DNA of 8,936 nt from Candidatus Kuenenia stuttgartensis (GTDB lineage: Bacteria > Bacteroidota > Bacteroidia > Flavobacteriales_D > Crocinitomicaceae): the NCBI GenBank assembly GCA_943326025.2, contig CALPRR020000097.1, forward strand, positions 1 through 8,936. The letters run 5' to 3'. Positions 7,149-8,936 of the stretch are shown in pieces. Within the stretch, counting starts at the first letter, position 1, and each line of letters starts with the position of its first letter. The position numbers and the translations under genes were made by a program. The notes beneath the pieces were generated by a model. That model saw nothing but the letters and a program-made list of their open reading frames with translations. It was not told where the DNA came from and did no database searches.

Positions 7149-8249
7149 ATGGAATTCAATAAAGAAAATATTTTAGAAGTATTGGGAACGATTATCGAAC
7201 CTGATTTAAAAAAAGATCTTGTAACCTTGAATCTTGTTGAACACTTGGTTGTAAAGGACAATCGAGTAGAGTTAACTGTCAATGTTTCAAATCCAGCGCT
7301 TCATGCTCGTAAAAGAATGCAAGAGGCTATTGAATTTAATTTAAAACAGAAATTCGGTAACGAAATAGAAATTGTTTCAGCTATAAAAGGAATTTCAGCA
7401 GAAGAACGTAAAGTACAGCGTAAAATTTTACCAGAAGTTAAAAACATAGTTGCAATTGCTTCAGGTAAAGGTGGAGTTGGTAAGTCAACAGTTACAGCAA
7501 ATTTAGCAGGGGGGTTAGCGAAAGCAGGTTACAAAGTTGGTATTATTGATGCTGATATTTATGGTCCATCGATGCCAACGATGTTTGATGTTGTTGGAGA
7601 AAGACCATCAATGCTAGATGTTGATGGAAAGCCATTGATTAATCCTGTAATGAGTTACGGAATTAAAATACTATCTATCGGTTTTTTCACTGAGCAGGAT
7701 AATGCAGTTGTTTGGAGAGGTCCAATGGCAGCTAAAGCTTTAACACAAATGGTTACTGATGCATATTGGGGGGAATTAGATTTCTTATTGATTGATTTAC
7801 CTCCAGGAACAGGTGATATTCATTTATCATTGGTTCAAACTGTTCCTTTAGATGGTGTTGTAATTGTTAGTACACCTCAAGAAGTAGCATTAGCTGATGC
7901 TCGTAAAGGTATTAACATGTTTAAAATGGAAGGAATCAATGTTCCAATTGTTGGAGTTGTTGAAAATATGGCATGGTTTACTCCAGCTGAATTACCTGAA
8001 AACAAATACTACTTATTCGGTAGAGACGGTGCGAAAAATTTAGCAGAAGGCATGAATGTTCCATTTTTAGGTCATATTCCTTTGGTACAAAGTGTTAGAG
8101 AAGCTGGAGATGTTGGTAAACCAGCAGTTTTTCAGGAGAACACGCCAACCTCAAATGCGTTTCAAGAATTAGCTAAAACATTCGTTGACGAGCTAAAAAT
8201 TGCTAAAATTAAAAATTCAACTAAAACTCAAGAAAATGTCGTTCAATAA
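7149..8249 (+). CDS. apbC: Mrp/ApbC (NBP35-type) iron-sulfur cluster carrier P-loop ATPase
   Basis: This 366-residue cytoplasmic protein has the family's standard two-part layout. Residues 1-85 form a DUF59/MIP18-type domain, and about 97-350 form a deviant P-loop ATPase of the MinD/ParA/Mrp group. Walker A is GKGGVGKST (106-114) with the signature lysine K107. IDADIYGPSMP (133-143) and IDLPPGTGDIHLSL (215-228) are the switch I and Walker B regions. Family members bind iron-sulfur clusters in a dimer and pass them to target enzymes, usually through a CxxC near the C-terminus. Here that site reads ENMAWFTPAELPENKYYLFG (272-291), and no cysteine occurs anywhere in the protein. I believe this replacement is common in Bacteroidota homologues, but cannot check it. 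The gene overlaps the NifU-like gene by 14 bases, supporting a joint role in cluster assembly. Confidence 0.95.
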   Translation: MEFNKENILEVLGTIIEPDLKKDLVTLNLVEHLVVKDNRVELTVNVSNPALHARKRMQEAIEFNLKQKFGNEIEIVSAIKGISAEERKVQRKILPEVKNIVAIASGKGGVGKSTVTANLAGGLAKAGYKVGIIDADIYGPSMPTMFDVVGERPSMLDVDGKPLINPVMSYGIKILSIGFFTEQDNAVVWRGPMAAKALTQMVTDAYWGELDFLLIDLPPGTGDIHLSLVQTVPLDGVVIVSTPQEVALADARKGINMFKMEGINVPIVGVVENMAWFTPAELPENKYYLFGRDGAKNLAEGMNVPFLGHIPLVQSVREAGDVGKPAVFQENTPTSNAFQELAKTFVDELKIAKIKNSTKTQENVVQ

Positions 8250-8496
8250 AGAAGAATTAATACAAAAAGTGAATGAAGCAATCACTGAATTGCGACCTTT
8301 TTTGGAAGCAGATGGTGGCGACATGGAATTTGTTGAATTGACAGACGAAGGGGTTGTTAAAGTTAGATTATTAGGAGCTTGTAGTGATTGTTCTATGAGT
8401 TTAATGACCTTGAAAGCAGGTTTAGAAGAAGCAGTTAAAAAAATTGCTCCAGAAATTAAATCAGTTGAAGCTGTTAATTTGCCTACTTTGGCATAA
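8236..8496 (+). CDS. Small NifU C-terminal-domain (Nfu-type) iron-sulfur scaffold protein
   Basis: The protein is a stand-alone NifU C-terminal domain. Residues 21-35 contain the conserved PFLEADGGDMEFVEL, and 45-56 contain LLGACSDCSMSL with the cluster-binding cysteines C49 and C52. Nfu-type scaffolds hold a [4Fe-4S] cluster between two subunits through this CxxC and hand it to apoproteins. I chose the ATG at 8236, giving 86 residues starting MSFNKEEL, which fits the family. A longer frame from 8200 would add 12 lysine- and leucine-rich residues encoded wholly inside the end of the mrp gene and without family similarity. The gene overlaps mrp by 14 bases and is followed by a strong terminator, so the two form a closed operon. 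The A-rich AAGAAA just before the ATG suits Bacteroidota initiation. Confidence 0.93.
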   Translation: MSFNKEELIQKVNEAITELRPFLEADGGDMEFVELTDEGVVKVRLLGACSDCSMSLMTLKAGLEEAVKKIAPEIKSVEAVNLPTLA

Positions 8497-8515
8497 AAAA
8501 TAAATTATTATTATT

Positions 8516-8550
8516 GGAAGCATGTAAGATATCTTACATGCTTTTTTATT
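8516..8550 (+). terminator. Intrinsic terminator of the mrp/nifU operon
   Basis: Bases 8518-8543 form a perfect 26-base palindrome (arms AAGCATGTAAGAT and ATCTTACATGCTT) about 20 bases after the nifU-like stop, followed by a T run (8542-8547). RNA from the plus strand would fold into a stem of about 11 pairs with a tight loop and then a U tract. Because the arms are symmetric with A residues on the left, a weaker reverse-direction effect is possible, but no gene reads toward it from the right. Confidence 0.85.
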
Positions 8551-8644
8551 TATAAATTCTTAAGAAATTGTTTTAAGATACTATTCGAAATAGAATGTTT
8601 ACACTAATACACTAAATAGTATATAGGAACTTAATTCAATTTTG

Positions 8645-8652
8645 TATTTTTG
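8645..8652 (+). promoter_or_regulatory. yicC: Candidate -7 element for the YicC-family gene
   Basis: TATTTTTG matches the TAnnTTTG consensus exactly and ends 15 bases before the ATG at 8668, so the leader would be under about 10 bases. The region around the expected -33 has no TTG. It lies beyond the terminator, so the gene should have its own promoter in 8551-8667. Confidence 0.45.
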
Positions 8653-8667
8653 ATAAAAAATTAAAAC

Positions 8668-8936
8668 ATGTTAAAATCAATGACGGGATACGGAAAGGCA
8701 ACTGGAACGTATAACACAAAAAAAATATCTATTGAAGTTCGATCTTTAAACAGCAAATCACTTGATTTAAATGTTAGAGTTGCTCCGATTTACAAAGAAT
8801 TGGAATTAGAATTAAGAAAGGAAATTGGAATAGAATTAGATAGAGGGAAAGTTGATTTAACAGTTTCTTTGGATAGTACTGGTGAGACTAAATCATATGC
8901 TATCAATCAAGATTTAGCAAAAGCTTATTATAAAGA
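8668..8936 (+). CDS. yicC: YicC/YloC-family endoribonuclease, N-terminal part only
   Basis: The frame opens with MLKSMTGYGKATG, the near-invariant N-terminus of YicC/YloC proteins, and continues through IEVRSLNSKSLDLNVRVAP and the LRKEIGIELDRGKVDLTV stretch, both typical of the N-terminal domain. Eighty-nine codons are present before the window ends; full-length members have about 290 residues, so roughly two thirds is missing. Family members are endoribonucleases; E. coli YicC is linked to turnover of the small RNA RyhB. In many bacteria the next gene is guanylate kinase (gmk), which may lie just outside to the right. The gene is separated from the mrp/nifU operon by a terminator and has its own candidate promoter. 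Confidence 0.95.
   Translation, partial: MLKSMTGYGKATGTYNTKKISIEVRSLNSKSLDLNVRVAPIYKELELELRKEIGIELDRGKVDLTVSLDSTGETKSYAINQDLAKAYYK

Noticed and set aside
8200..8235. Longer N-terminus for the NifU-like protein from the ATG at 8200
   Set aside because: The 12 extra residues are Lys/Leu-rich, lie wholly within the mrp coding end and do not resemble the family; the ATG at 8236 gives the normal start.

Overview
The window is AT-rich chromosomal DNA from a member of the Bacteroidota, most likely a flavobacterial-type bacterium. Four things point there: a secreted protein ending in a type IX secretion (T9SS) type B sorting domain, a PorP/SprF-family partner directly behind it, TAnnTTTG-type -7 promoter elements, and A-rich rather than Shine-Dalgarno-like leaders. 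The genus cannot be fixed from the sequence. No RNA genes, insertion sequences or CRISPR arrays were seen.

Layout. Positions 1-950 hold a minus-strand pair: a small lipoprotein gene (950 to 546) followed with a 4-base overlap by a DUF2490-like outer-membrane protein gene that runs off the left edge. A 156-base divergent intergenic region separates this pair from a plus-strand three-gene cluster (1107-6569). That cluster encodes a 935-residue secreted CotH-type kinase with several surface domains and a T9SS sorting tail, a PorP/SprF outer-membrane protein whose ATG abuts the previous stop, and an unrecognised 528-residue single-pass membrane protein 12 bases later. A minus-strand SPOR-domain gene (6961 to 6566) converges on the cluster and shares its stop-codon bases. 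After another divergent intergenic region come a Mrp/ApbC-type P-loop ATPase gene and an overlapping small NifU-like gene (7149-8496), closed by a strong palindromic terminator. The start of a YicC-family endoribonuclease gene (8668 onward) runs off the right edge.

How the genes work together. The central cluster reads as a cargo plus a dedicated T9SS partner: the CotH-kinase protein should cross the outer membrane by T9SS, with the adjacent PorP/SprF protein as its probable partner. The third, uncharacterised inner-membrane protein has no evident function, and its place in the operon is the most novel feature of the window. The mrp/nifU pair is an iron-sulfur cluster assembly unit. Its ATPase contains no cysteine at all, so any cluster ligands would have to come from a partner such as the CSDC motif of the NifU-like protein.
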